A stretch of DNA of 64,000 bases from Desulfosporosinus nitroreducens (GTDB lineage: Bacteria; Bacillota; Desulfitobacteriia; Desulfitobacteriales; Desulfitobacteriaceae), in contig NZ_JAMHFY010000022.1 in NCBI RefSeq assembly GCF_023897015.1, forward strand, positions 1-64,000, in the 5' to 3' direction. Positions 63,104 to 64,000 of this stretch are shown here, piece by piece; position 1 is the first letter of the stretch, and each line of letters begins with the position of its first letter. The notes below the pieces were generated by a model that saw only the letters and a list, made by a program, of their open reading frames with translations, ran no database searches and was not told the origin of the DNA. Both the position numbers and the translations under genes were made by a program.

Positions 63104-64000
63104 TTATGGGTTTTCGGCGGTGCGATCGTGACACTTATGACACGAATCTGCCCCTTGATCTTCGGGGTTCTGTTCGCATTCACTTCCAATCACCAAGGGT
63201 ATCTTGAACGTTTTCCCGGTCACCCGACTACTTAGATTCCAGGCCTCTCCCTCATGACGCAAAAAAGGTAAAGCTTCCCCCTTAGACGTCACAAGAATTT
63301 CATCCCCCATTTTCAAGGTCGGAAATTTCGGATTCGTAACCTGCTTTTGCATTTGAAGAGCTAAGTCCTCCTGACTCTCAAGTTTCTTAGTCAGAGGAGG
63401 TTGATCTTTAGTTCCATGACAATCGAGGCATTGAATATGAACAGCCTCATGTTGGGATGTGTATAATTCGCCATCTCCCATCGTATCAAGTCCAGTATGA
63501 CAATCAATACAGTCTAGACTCACTTCACAACGGGCAAAGAGTTCACCGGGCAAATAATAATCCCTCACGCGATCCGTCCAAGTTAAGTCTCCAGCCTGCC
63601 AATCTAGTGTGACTTTGTCGATATCAGGCCGTGCAGTAAATTTCATTTGAATTGGATCATGGGTCCCTTGGTTATGACATTGGTTACATTGGGTATAAGG
63701 AATTTGGGTTGTCAGGCGGTGAACCATTCCGCGCCCGCTTTGATTCTCCTTAATGGTCGTATCATTGCCGATATAAGTATGAGTTGGGTTGGTCAAGACA
63801 TGACAGGCTTCACAACCATTTCCCAGAACGTTTCCATTCGCTTCGCCCTTTTGATTACTCAGGTATGTTGAACCTTTTGAAGCCTCTTGTTCTGTAGTCG
63901 CTAGGAGAGGATTATTTGAGGCCAAGAGTAAATCTCCTCCGCTTTGATGACATTGACTCAGACAACTCTGTTGAAATATTTCTTCATTAGGTCGCCCCTG
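63104..64000 (-). CDS. multihaem cytochrome c, 5' end outside the window
   Basis: The frame stays open to the right edge, giving 298 residues of C-terminal part. Haem-binding motifs read CEACH, CNQCH, CIDCH, CLDCH and CHKCH, and near the edge CLSQCH, which has three residues between the cysteines instead of two. The protein must be exported to receive haem. Such cytochromes carry electrons to extracellular or periplasmic-side acceptors; which one cannot be seen. A start at an internal TTG (63925) would cut off the first haem motif and is unlikely. Confidence 0.85.
   Translation of the reverse strand, partial: QGRPNEEIFQQSCLSQCHQSGGDLLLASNNPLLATTEQEASKGSTYLSNQKGEANGNVLGNGCEACHVLTNPTHTYIGNDTTIKENQSGRGMVHRLTTQIPYTQCNQCHNQGTHDPIQMKFTARPDIDKVTLDWQAGDLTWTDRVRDYYLPGELFARCEVSLDCIDCHTGLDTMGDGELYTSQHEAVHIQCLDCHGTKDQPPLTKKLESQEDLALQMQKQVTNPKFPTLKMGDEILVTSKGEALPFLRHEGEAWNLSSRVTGKTFKIPLVIGSECEQNPEDQGADSCHKCHDRTAENP

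Noticed and set aside
63104-63925. Cytochrome gene starting at an internal TTG
   Set aside because: The frame stays open to the window edge with a further haem-like motif and no signal peptide after the TTG.

Overview
The window looks like chromosome of a moderately AT-rich anaerobic Gram-positive bacterium, most likely a clostridial Peptococcaceae relative (Desulfosporosinus / Desulfitobacterium type). This is an inference from Firmicute-style ribosome binding sites, T-box and ykkC-type leader RNAs, an aldehyde:ferredoxin oxidoreductase, a multihaem cytochrome c, and a probable selenocysteine-containing ArsC-like protein. There is no phage, no intact transposon and no CRISPR array. Most of the window is metabolic and housekeeping chromosome with several decayed genes.

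Left part (1-12 kb): the first bases are the 5' end of a 16S rRNA gene running off the left edge on the minus strand, with its boxA and tandem promoters. Next come a nitroreductase, small proteins, an HTH/membrane pair, a decayed gamma-glutamyltranspeptidase, a secreted DUF2680 protein and an RluA-family pseudouridine synthase. A minus-strand unit follows, tetR - alcohol dehydrogenase - aldehyde ferredoxin oxidoreductase - MoaD-like, with a palindromic operator candidate. At 10466-10804 is a gene that a standard ORF search misses: an ArsC/Spx-family protein whose catalytic cysteine codon is TGA, followed by a SECIS-like hairpin.

Middle (12-32 kb): mixed singletons (YccF, DUF3786, amidohydrolase, aminotransferase, GlmL-like ATPase, NlpC/P60 endopeptidase, GIY-YIG protein), an ECF sigma factor with its membrane partner, two lipoproteins, a glycolipid glycosyltransferase with a PAP2-type protein, an MFS exporter and a small kinase.

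Amino-acid region (29-43 kb): on the minus strand lies ilvE-ilvB-ilvN-ilvC-leuA-leuD'-leuB, led by a ykkC-type RNA that matches the ppGpp-sensing subclass. leuC is absent and leuD has lost its N-terminal third. Downstream, a proline-type T-box leader is separated from proC-proB-proA by about 0.9 kb holding three tandem copies of a roughly 255-bp structured repeat. Divergently, hom-thrB serves threonine synthesis, and ilvD stands alone at 53 kb.

Right part (43.6-64 kb): a TrxR-like flavoprotein, a PadR - periplasmic-binding-like - chromate transporter set, a D-aminoacylase-type amidohydrolase, many small single genes (ThpR, racemase, GNAT, methyltransferase, YjbR, VanW, alpha/beta hydrolase) including a frameshifted GyrI-like gene, then an operon fmdB-like - ferredoxin - coiled coil - CoA-disulfide reductase/rhodanese behind a structured leader. 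A multihaem cytochrome c gene leaves the right edge.
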